Source: Taenia hydatigena
Lineage: Eukaryota; Platyhelminthes; Cestoda; Cyclophyllidea; Taeniidae
Assembly (NCBI GenBank): GCA_036345935.2
Contig: JADWOT020000005.1
Span: 4,411,247 to 4,475,246, forward strand
Length of the DNA stretch: 64,000 nucleotides
Direction: 5' to 3'
The number at the start of each line of letters is the position of its first letter. Position 1 is the stretch's first letter. The notes under the pieces are model-generated. The model was given only the letters and a program-made list of their open reading frames with translations, was not told the DNA's origin and made no database searches. The translations under genes were made by a program, and so were the position numbers. This document shows positions 48,617-59,779 of the stretch, one piece after another.

Positions 48617-51600
48617 CAACACTCCCATCTTTATGCAGTCGTTATTCCTTTGTGATTGCTCTTCTTCACTGTGGTCTGGTTCATCGAGCCCACATGTGTT
48701 TTGAATTGCAACGATGTTATCGCGATCGCGATAACGAGGTAATGTGACTTTTAGTGGGCCTTTTGTAGAGTTTGATAGGATCTCGCCCCTTGGTATCCAA
48801 ATTTGAAAATGCTAGCTTGTTTCAAGAAACTCACTGCCTTAGTTTTCCGTGTATTTTCATCAGAATCGCCGTCACTTTTCGACAATTCCCAGGCATTTCC
48901 TTGATCACCTTAGCTAGTTTTACAAAAAAATGGGACTGAAGAAGGAAATAAAATTATGCTTCAGGTGAAATGCAAGCTGGAAACTCGACTTCAGCAGCTC
49001 TTTTGTTTCCTTGTCGACATGGCCTCAGTCATTAAAGTCCTAAGTCATAAAGCTGAGTGCCCATCAAAGTGATTGAGCACATTTCTTACTCTGTGGCCTG
49101 TATTTTTGATTGCTGTCAGGAAGTGGCACTGATAAACATGCTGCAGATGCAGATGTAGAGGGAACACGATGTTTGAAGCGATCTCTCTAACCTACTAGTT
49201 TCGAAAAACCCAATCAAAGTCGTTTGCTGGACTAAACAACTCTCTTGCATGCGCTCATTTTGCACCGCTTTGGTCTTAAGGCGCAAACCCTGTTGGACAG
49301 CCCGAAAATGGTCGAAATCATGCCTTGAATGTAAGATGATTGATTGACGCTGTTAATGGCCCATTCCCTTGGCTTTGACGCCAATCACCTTGATGAGAGA
49401 AAGTGAAGGCATAGCAAAGATCTCTCCCCACAAACTGGAAGGGCGTTTTATAAATGAATTCCTTCAGAATCGCATCAGTTCAAATAGTTGTAACACATTC
49501 TTATCGCGCACGTAGTCTTTTCTTGCTTGTCAGAGCAAAAGATCTACGAATTGCCCCTCTCTACCTGTCTCCAAACGGCTGTATGCATGACAGGGGTGTC
49601 TATTTCTTATTAATGATTAACGAAGTCTCTAAATGCTACTTTGCCTCACACAGTGCCTATGAAATGGCTCTAATTTTAGCATACGATTTCATACTAGCCA
49701 ACAGCCGCAAAGATGACCCAGATCTCCTTTCAGGCTGATGCTTTGCTCGAGGGGTTCGTAAATCTTTCTTTTGTATCAATATTACCTCCGCAAGGGTGCA
49801 TACCTAAATATCATGTGTGGCATGTTTTAGCTTCAACCTATGCGAATGGCCTAGTTTGTTTGGCGAAACACATTCAAGTAGAAAATCAACCCTTAAAGCA
49901 ATAGCACTTTGTTTTATAATTTACTGGGAGGCATTAATCTTCAAAGTATCTGGCCTTATATCCATCAAAATTGGTTTCTCCTGTTTCATTTGAATTCGTT
50001 TATAGTACCAGTGTCACAAATGTCAGTTCATGCGGAAAAGTGATTTAGGAAGCAGCCCTTATCACCAACCACAAATTTTTTATCCAAGCTTAAAAGAAAA
50101 TATATGTTCGAGAAAATACTATTTCTGGGTTTCCAAAGTGTTAGCCACGCGCCAAGATTATTTTATAAGCCCTACTACCTTTTAAATAAACATACACTCT
50201 TAAAGATAAGGAGTTTCCCTAGTGCATCGTGGCTGTATGCTAATGGATCCAGTAGCCAACTTGGATTAACTTCTTTTTAACCATTTAATGTTGTGAGCGC
50301 ATCCGCACCATACACGGAGACATGCCCCAAGAACCAGAGACCGGCGTTTTCCATCCCTTTGGTCAGCCTATAAAAGTGGCATTCTTTGCAATGAGCTCTT
50401 CATTCAGAACTGCTTTGATTAAATCAAACGTAAATGCACCTTTTGGAGATCGAGATGAACATGCAACCGAAATGGTGAAATTTCTTTTGCATTTTACTCA
50501 CTCTGTTCTACAAATTATTTTCCGTCATTTCAATCATTATTTATGTGCACTGGAATGCAATGACTACTAACAAGAGGACTTTAAAGCGTGGCTCTCTTTA
50601 GCCAATCAACAGGCAACTTTGTCTGATTGTCATTCCTACTCTTCAGCAGCCTTTGGGTGGCTTCATTTGATATATGCTGTTGCGTGGAATACATTCGTCT
50701 GTTTGATTATGCCCCTTTTTAGTTTGCTCTGAGCTGTGCCATACCTATTTAGGCATGGCGGCAAGGAGTCGAGGTGCATAGCAGGCAGTAAGGCACGCGA
50801 GTGGATACAGTTTCTTTGACGGTTATTAAGACGATTTTCCACTGACGACCCTAATTGCATAATCAGTTGCTTTCATCCTGAGGAAAGCATCATTTTAATG
50901 TAGTTTGTCCTGTCTTTCCCATTGCTTCTAGAAAGTGATTGGGATGACTGAGTGTTTGAGCAAAGGGTTGGTGTTCAACTCTGTGTGCATGCGTATAGGT
51001 TAGCCCCTTAATTACCAAAAGATAAAAGGAGGAAGTGAAATAGAATTCGGAGGAGGATGACAAAAAAGAACAAATAAGAAAGGTAAGCTTCAGGTATTTA
51101 GGCCTGTAAAAATGAACGATGTCAACAAGTGATCACCTCAATACCACCAGATTGACGTGTGTAAGCACTCGAGGAAACAGGATAAATGATGGGTCTAGTC
51201 TGCTTGAAACCAAACCACAGGCAAAGCTACCCTGTCAGTTGAAGTGGGAAGATGAGCCGGTTCAGGTCTCTATAAATGTGGATGTACGTAATCGGAACAC
51301 ATATGGCATGCTCGGAGAGGCCATTCTTCGTCTTTAAAAATTTGAAACGCTCAGGAAAGGGAATAATTGAAATTGAATGATGGTATACCAGTCGTGAATA
51401 AAAGATGTGCCAATCACAGTCTTCTTGGCACAATGATGGTGATCCGTTCGTGCACGTGATGCAAATGGGAATGCTACCATTGAGATTTCTTGAAGTGGAT
51501 GTTGCAGCCATCAGCAGTTACCATACACAATAGAAGTGGCAATAATCGCACTCACAAAAAAGATCATTACTTAGGAGGAAGCCGCTTAATGCCATTGCTG

Positions 51601-52403
51601 CCACGTTTAGCATTGGCCAAAAGGGGATGCTTTCCACTTGGAAATGCAAAAATTAGTCATTATGAGGCACTTCATTTAGGACAAAGGTGACGTGAAGTAA
51701 AAGGTGGTACAAATTTGGGGAAAGATTGCATCAAAGTTAAATCATGCGGGCGAGCAATGGTACCTAAAAGAGCTTGTTAATAAGTAAAACTAGGTGGGCA
51801 CACTACATGCCCAAAATGATATTAAAGGGCTCAATTTTTGCCGTAGATGGTGTCAAAAGCACAGGCAGACTGGGTCAACAACGCTCTTCGAGTAATTTTC
51901 AGACAAATGCCTTTTTGCAGCTCAAATACCTAGCCCACATGGAATGAATAACACAATTTTTAAATAGAAAAGCCAATTGGTTTTATCAAAGAGTTATACA
52001 AGCATGCACACCTTCAGCTAAAGCATGGAACATAGTAAATGATTCCAAAGCAGTGCAGAGGTACGACTTATTCGTTCCGCTTCACGCTAGAGAGAGTCAT
52101 GACCGTGTGGAGGAACTTGATACTGATTGTGCATTCCTAAGTTACTGCTTGAAACCACGTCTACATTGGAATATTACCAACCATGTATCAACAAGTTTTC
52201 GCTTTCGCACTGATTCATTTCTGCCATCACAACCTTAACTCTGAGCTACTCATTCGCATCAGAGCCCACAATGTGCGCCATTACTATCGTGTGCGAGGCA
52301 GGTACCCAATAGAAGCAACAATTAATGGCAGTTCCTGGTTGGCTAAGAGCATTCTAGTGCTTAGTGCACATCGTGAAAATATTCAGTCAAAAACATCGCA
52401 TGG
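48617..52403. other. Intergenic stretch, no supportable gene
   Basis: Two neighbouring plus frames (49454-49738 and 49713-49904) overlap by a shift. The second, after a CTCCTTTCAG acceptor-like site, reads protein-like (ADALLEGFVNLSF...), but no family is recognised and no splice joins them. Frames at 50322-50570, 51119-51337 and 51490-51690 are also unassigned. No heat-shock element of the standard alternating GAA/TTC type was found before the HSP70 gene. Confidence 0.35.
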
Positions 52404-52410
52404 TATAAAG
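52404..52410 (+). promoter_or_regulatory. TATA box of the HSP70-like gene
   Basis: TATAAAG lies 41-47 bp upstream of the ATG. If transcription starts about 30 bp downstream, the 5' leader would be only some 15-20 nt, unusually short unless a spliced leader is added. A TGAAAATATTCA near 52374 resembles but does not match the GAAnnTTC heat-shock element, as its spacing is 4. Confidence 0.55.
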
Positions 52411-52450
52411 GCTGCGTGATCGTAAGAGTCATCATTATCACACCATACAC

Positions 52451-54340
52451 ATGGGCAATAACACATCTCACGAAAGCGCAGGTCTAGCCATTGGTATAGA
52501 TTTAGGAACTACCTTCTCTTGTGTCAGCGTTGCTCGAGGTGGCAAGGTTGACATCATTGCCAACGATCAGGGTTACCGCAAAACACCGAGCTACGTCGCC
52601 TTCACGGATGAAGAATACCTCATCGGCGTTGCCGCAAAGAACCAGGTGGAAGTGAACCCCACGAATACAGTGTATGATGTGAAGCGTCTGATAGGACGTC
52701 GCTTCAACGATGAGACCGTGCAAGCTGATATAAAACGCTGGCCATTCAAGGTGATAAACTCGAATGGGAAGCCAAAGGTCGAAGTAAAGTGTTATGGTAG
52801 GACAAAACAATTCACTGCGGTGGAGATCTCATCCATGCTGCTGCTGGAGATGAAGAAGACAGCAGAGGCTTATTTGGGCGGGAAGGTGACTAATGCAGTT
52901 ATCACCGTACCGGCGTGTTTCAATGATAGCCAACGCAAAGCCACGATCGATGCAGGTAAAGTAGCGGGCTTGAATGTGATGCGCATCATCAATGAGCCAA
53001 TGGCAGCTGCTCTTGCCTACGGCTTGGGCAAGGGAATTAACAGGCCGCGCAACGTACTCATCTTCGATTTAGGTGGTGGTACCTTCGATGTGTCTGTCAT
53101 AACTATATGGAATGCAAAATTTGATGTGAAAGCTGTTGGTGGTGACACGCACCTGGGTGGTGGAGACTTTGACTCTCGACTGGTGGATCGCTGTGTGGAA
53201 ATATTCAAGCAAGAACATGGAGGAATAGATTTAGCACCCAACGCAAAAGCCATCAGTCGTCTGAGAAGTGCGTGTGAGAAAGCGAAAAGAACGCTGAGTT
53301 TACTGGAGAGCACAAGCATCGATGTCGAATCGTTGTATGAGGACATCGATTTCTCTGTGCCCATCTCACGGTGCCAATTTGAGCAACTGTGCTCTGACCT
53401 CTTTGATAGAATGTTGAAGATAGTGGACGAGGTGTTGAACGATGCAAAGTTGGACAGAGCCGATGTTCACGAGATACTGCTGGTGGGTGGATCAACGCGT
53501 GTCTTGAAGGTGCAGCACTTACTGCAGGACTTCTTCAGTGGCAGTAAGTTTAACAAGTCCATCAACCCGGACGAGGCAGCAGCGTATGGTGCAGCGTTGC
53601 TAGCGTCTAGCATGATTGATAAACAGTCGCCGATGTTGCTGGAAGTAGCACCACTATCACTGGATTTGGCCCCTCCTGGTGGTGTGGTAGTGCCGCTGAT
53701 AGAGCGCAACATGAAAATCCCATCGAAGAAGACAGTATTTCCTATAACGTCTTTTGGCAATCAACGGAACATTCTATTACGGGTGCTTGGAGGTGGGAAT
53801 GCGTTGACAAACGGCAACAAATTGGTGGCCGAATTTAACTTGTTGAATGTCCCATCTTCATCGCATTGGTTCAATCATATCGAAGTTACATTTGCTATTG
53901 ACGAAAACGGCATTCTCAATGCATCAGCGGTAGAAAAGTCGTTTTGGCGGTCAAAAGGCGGCTGCATTGAGGAAGTGGGTCGTCTGTCGGAAGAGGAAAT
54001 AGAGCAAATCGTGAACGAATTTGAGAGGTTGAGGCAAGCGACTGAGAAGCACCGAAGTAAGATGGCAATGAGGAATAAGCTGGAAAGCTACATCTTCACC
54101 ATGCAATCAGAGATGGGAAACGATGAGATAAGGCAAAGAACGTCGGAGGAGCAACGTAACAATACACTTAAGTTGTGTGAGACCGCGATTAATTGGATGG
54201 ACCTCGACCAAGTGGCCACGAAGGAGGACTACGAGCGAATTCTCGAAAAGGTGAGGAAAGTGTGCAGCCCTATTACAGCAGCGAAGAAAAGCAGTTCGCA
54301 AGCACAGGAATTTCGAAGGCAGAATGACAAATTGGCATAA
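52451..54340 (+). CDS. Divergent HSP70-family chaperone, intronless, no EEVD, N-myristoylation motif
   Basis: The product is 629 residues in one exon. The ATPase domain (about 9-392) has IDLGTTFS (16-23), D76 and K78 (the catalytic Asp/Lys of YDVKRLIG), P154, E182 in NEP, IFDLGGGTFDVSVI (204-217) and VGGSTR (345-350). HSP70s use ATP to cycle on and off exposed hydrophobic segments of client proteins, with J-domain and exchange-factor partners. Deviations: the third family signature is broken, with Leu352 in the place of the usual Pro. Met184 replaces the usual Thr of NEPT, and GGGDFD (236-241) replaces GGEDFD. The linker usually reading DLLLLD is PMLLEV (394-399). The substrate-binding beta domain (402-512) is strongly divergent. 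The helical lid ends in a polar basic tail (609-629) with no GGMP repeats and no EEVD, so TPR co-chaperones such as HOP and CHIP should not dock. The N-terminus is MGNNTSHE, seven residues longer than HSC70, and fits the Gly2...Ser6 myristoylation consensus. Intronless HSP70s lacking EEVD are a known tapeworm expansion. Whether this one hydrolyses ATP or binds clients is unknown, but the intact long frame argues for selection. Confidence 0.97.
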   Translation: MGNNTSHESAGLAIGIDLGTTFSCVSVARGGKVDIIANDQGYRKTPSYVAFTDEEYLIGVAAKNQVEVNPTNTVYDVKRLIGRRFNDETVQADIKRWPFKVINSNGKPKVEVKCYGRTKQFTAVEISSMLLLEMKKTAEAYLGGKVTNAVITVPACFNDSQRKATIDAGKVAGLNVMRIINEPMAAALAYGLGKGINRPRNVLIFDLGGGTFDVSVITIWNAKFDVKAVGGDTHLGGGDFDSRLVDRCVEIFKQEHGGIDLAPNAKAISRLRSACEKAKRTLSLLESTSIDVESLYEDIDFSVPISRCQFEQLCSDLFDRMLKIVDEVLNDAKLDRADVHEILLVGGSTRVLKVQHLLQDFFSGSKFNKSINPDEAAAYGAALLASSMIDKQSPMLLEVAPLSLDLAPPGGVVVPLIERNMKIPSKKTVFPITSFGNQRNILLRVLGGGNALTNGNKLVAEFNLLNVPSSSHWFNHIEVTFAIDENGILNASAVEKSFWRSKGGCIEEVGRLSEEEIEQIVNEFERLRQATEKHRSKMAMRNKLESYIFTMQSEMGNDEIRQRTSEEQRNNTLKLCETAINWMDLDQVATKEDYERILEKVRKVCSPITAAKKSSSQAQEFRRQNDKLA

Positions 54341-54446
54341 AGTAACAAAGCACGGAAACCCGTTTGCCTTGTTGTGATTACGCAACCCTAACCTAAAGAG
54401 AGTTGTTGCTTCTTTTGCACTGTAGGGGCTGCATGCATGAGAATGA

Positions 54447-54452
54447 AATAAA
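54447..54452 (+). terminator. Polyadenylation signal of the HSP70-like gene
   Basis: AATAAA lies 107 bp downstream of the TAA stop, a normal distance for a short 3' UTR. It supports this being a complete gene with its own 3' end rather than a processed copy with a poly(A) remnant; no A-tract follows the coding region. Confidence 0.7.
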
Positions 54453-57400
54453 TCTTTCCTTTGCCCACTTGGCAATTCAGTTATTCATACGCTTTGCTTC
54501 TGATGCACTTCCTTATTAGTTTATTTGTACTACAGTATGGGCCTACAAATTTTCCAAAGTAGACTTAAGGGCGACCACCTTGCTTCAATTTTTTATGTGA
54601 GCACTGCAGGCAATTCAATGATGGACAATCGTCTCACAATACATATGACTCTAGCCATTTAATTTGACGTTTCCTTTGTGTAAAGAACGAATTTCGCGCA
54701 ACTATTTAATGGTTTCTCATTCCATAGCCAACTGGCGGAGGCGCCACTGGGAAAGAGGTTGCGGATCAAGTAGAATTCCACATTACACTCACCAAAATTA
54801 AATGATTTTGTCAAGGATTTCGTGTCCAAATGCGCAGTTGTGCCCAAACTTTTCAGAATTTGTATTTGCTTGTATCGATAATGGTAAGTGAACCGTAAAA
54901 ATCGGTCAAAATAATCCAAGTCAGGCATTGCTACATCAGAGTTTCACCCTTAGCTCAAATTTACATGCAACATTTTTCATGAAAATGCGCAAACATTATC
55001 CTGCCGATTATCGCAGAATTAGCGTCAAGTGCTGCTGCACATAGCGAATTCCTTGATGGATGCTATCCAATGTATTCAAATAGAAAGGACCCCATTTATC
55101 AAGCAGATCCTACTCCTAGATTGAAGGCCATTGAACATGAGATTAGGGATGAAGCTTAAGAAGTGACACCTTATGAGCCAAGACAAAGCATTCTGCCAAA
55201 TGAAAACATAATCACGTAATATCGGGACAGAATAAATGAGTGGAAGAATGAGGTGACCAATGTCCTGCGTCTCTTTGTGTCAAGCCGTCTACGTGTCTTG
55301 AAGTTAGACCTTTGTACAATTATGATTCTTTTTCATGAAGGAGCGCATCAACCTACCAAATCACTCTTGACCACCTCCATGTCTGTCGATGCTGGTTCTC
55401 ACCTTCCCGATGCTTCTGCTTTCACTAACGTTGCACCGTCAAACTTTGCATTACTCATTGGAAAATACATTTAGAACTGGCGGCAAGATAAGATCTATGT
55501 GCGTAATCAATTGCTTGTGTGTAGACCTAGACTTTGTAGCCATGCCTCCTGTGATTGGCACACCTTAGATCACAATAATTTGCATCATAATCGAATAGAC
55601 AAAGCCGATGGAAAAATGTGACTTTGAAGCCTATGCGAATGGAATGGGTTTGTGCACTATAGTTAATCAAATTACGCCCGAAGCTGTTATTAGCACAACT
55701 TACCAAACGAAACTACTCATGAGGGTGATAAAATGTTGATGAGAGTGTAATACGAATGGCACATTAATCGGTCCAACAGTTAATGCACTTGCAGCATTTG
55801 TTTGCAGCAGAAAAACTTGTAATACTTTTTACAACACAACTCAACTACGCCATAGTAAATCCGATCGTGGTGGGTAAACGGAGGCCCAAACAAACCAACA
55901 CTAGTTACTGCACGTGCACATACTCGACTGTAAAATTTGCCTTGAGAGAATATCGCGGTTCTTGACGTTTCTCAACCAAATTCATCTTCGATGTCCTTGG
56001 ATCAAATGGAAAATGGTGTTTAAAGGATTATTTGTTACAGGCATCAGTTAAAACCCATGTGCTAATGCAAGAGGATCACTGTTCTATAGTTCCTCCTCCA
56101 GCACGTCAAAAACTTTCTGGTACCACGGCATAACTGTTTCCCCATTTGAGACTTAAGCCACAAGCATAGTCTTCTCATCGCCTTCTTTCAGTTTCGGTAC
56201 TAACTAGCGTTCGAACAACAAATCAGTGGGGTGGATGGGATTGAACATCTGCTCAAGATGGCTAATAATTCAGGGAAGGATTTTCGGATAGGCGGTTGAA
56301 GATGCAGTTTGTTTAATGCATAGAAAGAAAGGTAACTTTGAGTGGATGTAACAGCAAAAAAAACGAATTCCAGGAAAAAATGTAATCCCGCTACAAATGC
56401 ACACTTAATTTGCATATCTCATATTTGTGTGTAGATTTTGACATGCAAGATTCAAGTGGTGCTTTTATCGTGCAATCCATGTCAGTGACAGATCGATTCA
56501 ACGTCAGGCTTGGCATGAGTAAAAGAGCCACTATTGTGTGGAGCAATAGGTGGTGGTTCGGTCGACGTTATTGTTTAACCTATGGTACAATAATCCTATA
56601 AAGCCCCGCTCCACCTTTAACTAGTTCATGTCTCTTTTAAAATGCCAGCGTTTGCGTGTTCTTCTCCAAGCATAGGTCAAATAGTACGACAAATTTCTAT
56701 TCATTCTTTGCGGTTACTTTGAAAAAGAAATTGCCACGAGTTTGCGTTAAGAAGGAACAGAATTCGAAGAAACCGAAGAAATCTTAGCACATTGTCAAAG
56801 TAGTCGATTTGACTTAGTGCTGGTACACATTCTACCAACACATTCTGTCGCAATCCCTTCCATTACCCACTCATCAACCCATTCCTCATAACGTGTATAC
56901 ATTCTTTCATTCAACCATCTATGCACTCATAAATCAGGCGACCCATGAGAGTTCCATGATTAAAACCTTCTTCAGTGGTCCAAATAATCTGTTTCTACTT
57001 AAAACAGAACATGCGTTTGCTTTTGGGCCAAAGCTTTTGAGTCATGGTAAGCCAACAAAATGATAGGAGATTTGTTGCACTGTACGTCGACCTAACCCAC
57101 ACCAACGGCAGGTCAATTCACGGTGCCATCTGATTGCCACTGTTGGGATGAATCTTTTGCGCAGCGATGCGGTCTAGGGAAACCTGTTTATACCTAACAA
57201 CAACCTTGGCCAGCTTTCACATGTAGACGAATGGCATTGACTTCCATTGGACTGCCATCTGGAACGGTGCAAAGAGTAGAGAAAGTGGTAAAAAGTTAGC
57301 TTCAGCCCACTTTCAAACAGACACTAGTCAATTTTTCTGTAAAAAGGTTGAAAACACTCCCACACTATAAGTAAACTCATCAAATGATCTAACCGGTCAC

Positions 57401-58527
57401 AAAAGTCATTCCAAAGCTTGGACTGTCCTCGAGGACGGATAAAGGTAGTACAAGTTGCACACTTCCTCAGCACTTTCTCAAAGCTGATAAGTCATAGCGA
57501 GCACTAATGCAATAATTAGTAGATGAGATAGAGGCATCCGTACTAACCGTCCAATACCAAATGTGTCTCAACAAAACAACCTGTTGTTATTGAAAACTTG
57601 TGTTTTAGGAGTAGATGGGCTAGCAAGTACACAGAGTGCACTGAACTTAGCATTCCTGCACGTAAAAGTAAGTGCCTATGCAAGTTCTCACCTAATATGC
57701 AGACTAGAAGTCAAAGTATGGGGACGAAGCTCACTACGCAGCAATCCATCTCGCACAAATGTCTACTGCAGGTAAATACGAAAACATACAGTCAATTTTT
57801 CGAGTGTGAAAAGATTTTAAACAAAATCCTGCATCCAATCCAAGCCGTGTGCAGGAGACTGCATTTACTCTAAACAAAAAATGCCAAGATCAAGCAAAGT
57901 GAGGAGACAAGTATTTGCCGCGTGATTTAAGCGACCAGCTTTGCAATGCGAAAAGTAAAGGCATTCTATCGAAGTGTGGAGCACCGTGCCAAAACCACCC
58001 CATAAACAGAGAGCCACCTTGATGTGCACTTCTCAATAACTGGTAGACCCTATTGATTTCGCTCTGTGGCTGTAAGGCCATCCTAGTGCTACGCCGATGC
58101 AGCACGCTACTGCCTTCCATTTAAGTAGGGTGTCGAGAAGGTAAAGTGCCTCTTAAGTTACAGGAATGAAATTTGCTATTTTTAAGAATGGAAGAATTTA
58201 TTGGAACGTGATTTGATCAAGACAGCTTACGAACAACGAGTACCGAATTTGCCCTTTCTCAAGGTGCCTCCAATGATGCAGATTCGCCACGAGCTGTGCC
58301 ATTCGAATTCAAGTCCTTGTTAGATGTTACACAGATTTGAATCATTTAAATAGCATTGTCTTGATTATCTGGACAAGACTGCATATTGACATGGTAGATG
58401 GTGAAAATGTCGAATGCTCCTATGACTTGTGTCAAGGAAGCATATTTTTATGCACATCTCTAAGATGTCTAAGCCGCAGAGGACGCAAACGTCCGCGATA
58501 CAGCATTTACGATTTTAGTCCTTTACC
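54453..58527. other. Non-coding stretch, no supportable gene
   Basis: Only short frames are present, several overlapping in opposite strands. A TTAATCGGTCC at about 55765 resembles part of a flatworm spliced-leader sequence but lacks the rest. No repeats shared with the rest of the window were identified. Confidence 0.4.
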
Positions 58528-58697
58528 TGTGGTCCTTTGGTTGTTTGAACTACCGGTTTCGGCCATATTGCCCTAGCTGTATAGGCTGGCCTGCGGGCCA
58601 TGGCAGCAGGCTATTTCTCTCTGTCCGTTGAATATATACATATTCTACTCCAGCATTCTGCCTTCTTTTGCCTTCGAGGGAGCCTCGGGACGCTACA
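58528..58697 (-). mobile_element. Solo LTR D
   Basis: On the plus strand this copy runs TGTGGTCC to GCTACA, 170 bp, because a ~12-bp segment present in the other copies (TCAGGGTCACAGGGG-like) is missing. TACC stands directly before (58524-58527) and directly after (58698-58701) the element, consistent with a 4-bp target duplication or the remains of a 5-bp one. The TTGAATATATACATATTC TATA-like palindrome is present. Confidence 0.78.
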
Positions 58698-59779
58698 TAC
58701 CTTCTTTCTCCACCTCTAACTCCTCCTGTGCCCTCCTTTCTTTCTTCTCTCACATTAAAATTGAACATCGCCCACAATGCATACAACACGCAGAATGATA
58801 TCAGGGAAACACTAGTCGAAGGGCGACAAAGTAGACATCGCAGCGCATCGACCTAAGGAATAACACTCACGCCAAACGAAAGTAAGTTGTCTTACTTATC
58901 GTCGGGGTTTTAGTTTACCCTAGCGGACGCCTAACTACAAATGACAAATAAAGCCTCTTACCTGTTATCGAAAAGAGCCGAGTACCTCGTTCTGGCTTAA
59001 TACCGTCCATGACTTACTAATATTTCCATTCTTGGTTAATTAGTTTTGTACCCATACATGCACTAGACAGGCATCCACTCATCAATTTAAAGCCCGCCAT
59101 CCACCACAAACAGATTTTCTCTTACCATCCATCAATAATCCACTCATCTCGTATTCCTCTGTGCCATCAACGCCTAAAATTTCACTGCACCACAGATCCT
59201 TTAGGCAATCACTCATTGGTTCTGCATCCCACGCGTTTTTGCGCTTTTAACTACATATGGAAAAGGGACTACGTCAAACGTTAACAGCGTTTTAAGCCTT
59301 TCGTGGATCTGGTGCTCATGCATGTCCTTCAGCGGTTGCTGACTGAATGACTGTCCAGCAGCAGTTTTTCCGTTAAAACATCGGCAAGGGAGGAGCCTCT
59401 AGCACAGTCACCACAATAAGGATGCCTATTGTGCACTTTAACTTTGCGATTGCAACTGCTTGCGAAAATAGACATTTCAAACGTTAGCCTTCCTTCTACC
59501 TCATCTTGTCAATAAACCACAGAGACGCACGGCCACAAGAAGCCGTTAAGTAAACTGAAACACTCAAGTCTAGCAGAAAAAGGCATTCGCATGCCTTCCA
59601 TCTAATTGAGCTGATACCGTCCTCGCACCATTGGCAAGGATCTGACCGGCACCACTAGCCTGAAAACCAGACACACAGCCCTAGTCCACAGCCAATCCTT
59701 GGACATGAGAGTATAACAGCATCACAGAATCGCCATCAGCGAGCAATCTGCCATACTGGTTGTAAACGATTAAGAAGTA
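58698..59779. other. Non-coding stretch, no supportable gene
   Basis: C/A- and C/T-rich sequence on the plus strand, with no credible frame, shared repeat or RNA gene seen. Confidence 0.4.

Noticed and set aside
52374..52386. Heat-shock-element-like GAAAATATTC
   Set aside because: The GAA and TTC units are four bases apart rather than two, and there is no third unit.
52502..54475. Five minus-strand frames opposite the HSP70 gene
   Set aside because: They are antisense shadows of a strongly coding plus frame.
55760..55795. Spliced-leader-like TTAATCGGTCC
   Set aside because: Only part resembles the flatworm leader. The ATG-GT donor and an Sm-binding site are not visible.
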